Shown here in pieces: positions 15,135 through 15,609 of a stretch of 15,609 bases of DNA. The notes below the pieces were generated by a model. That model saw nothing but the letters and a program-made list of their open reading frames with translations. It did not search any database and was not told the origin of the DNA. Positions within the stretch are counted from its first letter, which is position 1; the number at the start of each line of letters is the position of its first letter. A program made the position numbers and the translations under genes. The DNA is from an uncultured Clostridia bacterium (lineage in GTDB: Bacteria; Bacillota; Clostridia; Christensenellales; Aristaeellaceae), in contig CAKUOX010000054.1 in the NCBI GenBank assembly GCA_934670175.1, forward strand, positions 1 through 15,609, given 5' to 3'.

Positions 15135-15179
15135 GCGCCGTCACCTCCCGCTGCGTTTGAATATAATTTGAATGGGTAT

Positions 15180-15214
15180 AAAAAACGAGAACCACTTGCG
15201 AGGAGCAGTTCTCG
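15180..15214 (-). terminator. Intrinsic terminator behind rplS
   Basis: On the minus strand an 11-base-pair stem (CGAGAACTGCT with AGTGGTTCTCG, two G-T wobbles) closes a 7-base loop and is followed by six T. It begins 15 bases after the L19 stop codon and separates rplS from rbgA. Confidence 0.93.
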
Positions 15215-15229
15215 ATCTCAGGCCGGAAA

Positions 15230-15574
15230 TTAAGTTCTTTCCTTAACCTTGGCTGCCTTGCCGCTGCGCTCACGCAGATAGTAGAGCTTCGCACGGCGCA
15301 CCTTACCGCGACGGACAACGGTGATGCTGTCTACACGGGGGCTGTGCAGCGGGAACGTACGTTCAACACCTACGCCATAGGAAGTGCGGCGAACCGTGAA
15401 GGTTTCGCGGACAGAACCATTACGGCGGGCGATAACGACGCCTTCAAACGCCTGCAGACGCTCACGGGAACCTTCAACAACCTTTACCTGTACGCGCACG
15501 GTATCGCCGATCGCGAACTGGGGGATGTTGGTCTTGAGCTGGGCGCTCTCGATGGAACGGATGATCTCATTCAT
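15230..15574 (-). CDS. rplS: Ribosomal protein L19
   Basis: L19 sits at the interface of the 30S and 50S subunits. The chosen start gives 114 residues, the family length, beginning MNEIIRSIES. Family segments include FAIGDTVRVQVKVVEG, RLQAFEGVVIARR, TFTVRRTSYGVGVERTFPLHSP and KVRRAKLYYLRERSGKAAK. An AAGGAGG ribosome site eight bases upstream supports this start; an in-frame ATG at 15607 would add 11 residues that the family lacks. In most bacteria trmD lies directly upstream and would be beyond the window edge. Confidence 0.98.
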   Translation of the reverse strand: MNEIIRSIESAQLKTNIPQFAIGDTVRVQVKVVEGSRERLQAFEGVVIARRNGSVRETFTVRRTSYGVGVERTFPLHSPRVDSITVVRRGKVRRAKLYYLRERSGKAAKVKERT

Positions 15575-15582
15575 GGGGATTT

Positions 15583-15589
15583 CCTCCTT
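15583..15589 (-). promoter_or_regulatory. Ribosome binding site of rplS
   Basis: AAGGAGG on the minus strand, eight bases before ATG 15574-15572. It decides between this start and the in-frame ATG at 15607, which has no visible site within the window. Confidence 0.85.
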
Positions 15590-15609
15590 CCTCACAAGGA
15601 CGTTCATAA

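Overview
All thirteen genes in this window lie on the minus strand, so they read from the right end to the left. Together they form a variant of a housekeeping neighbourhood that is conserved in Firmicutes: rplS, rbgA, rnhB, yraN, [regulator, aminotransferase, membrane glycosyltransferase], comM/yifB, dprA, topA, trmFO, hslV, hslU. In Bacillus subtilis the matching order is rplS-ylqF(rbgA)-rnhB-...-dprA-topA-trmFO-codV-clpQ-clpY-codY. RbgA, the folate-dependent TrmFO, a topoisomerase I with three zinc fingers and this gene order all point to Firmicutes, probably class Clostridia. The DNA is visibly GC-rich, as in some gut lineages (for example Oscillospirales or Christensenellales); the exact lineage is inference. 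There are no mobile elements, CRISPR arrays, tRNA or rRNA genes.

Layout, in the direction of transcription. (1) 15609-15180: ribosomal protein L19 with a strong intrinsic terminator directly behind it. (2) 15134-11594: rbgA, rnhB, yraN, an Lrp/AsnC-type regulator and a class I/II aminotransferase. These are packed with gaps of 5 to 19 bases or with 4-base overlaps, and end at a long hairpin with a T-tract. (3) 11452-7580: a 1290-residue membrane protein that appears to fuse two GT-C-type glycosyltransferase modules with two extracytoplasmic beta-sandwich-like domains. It has its own leader, which carries an inverted repeat. (4) 7541-1: comM, dprA, topA, trmFO, hslV and the first 299 codons of hslU, again tightly packed. 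A near-consensus promoter inside the 3' end of dprA probably gives topA and the genes behind it their own start.

The housekeeping genes cover translation (L19, RbgA in 50S assembly, TrmFO in tRNA modification), DNA maintenance (RNase HII, topoisomerase I, DprA and ComM for incoming single-stranded DNA, the nuclease-like YraN) and proteolysis (HslVU). The regulator, aminotransferase and glycosyltransferase are accessory and sit between yraN and comM. The least ordinary items are the double glycosyltransferase fusion, the topA promoter embedded in dprA, the long N-terminal extension of HslV, and the direct trmFO-hslV overlap with no xerC/codV gene between them. I see no clear previously undescribed multi-gene system; the fusion protein is the best candidate for something new.
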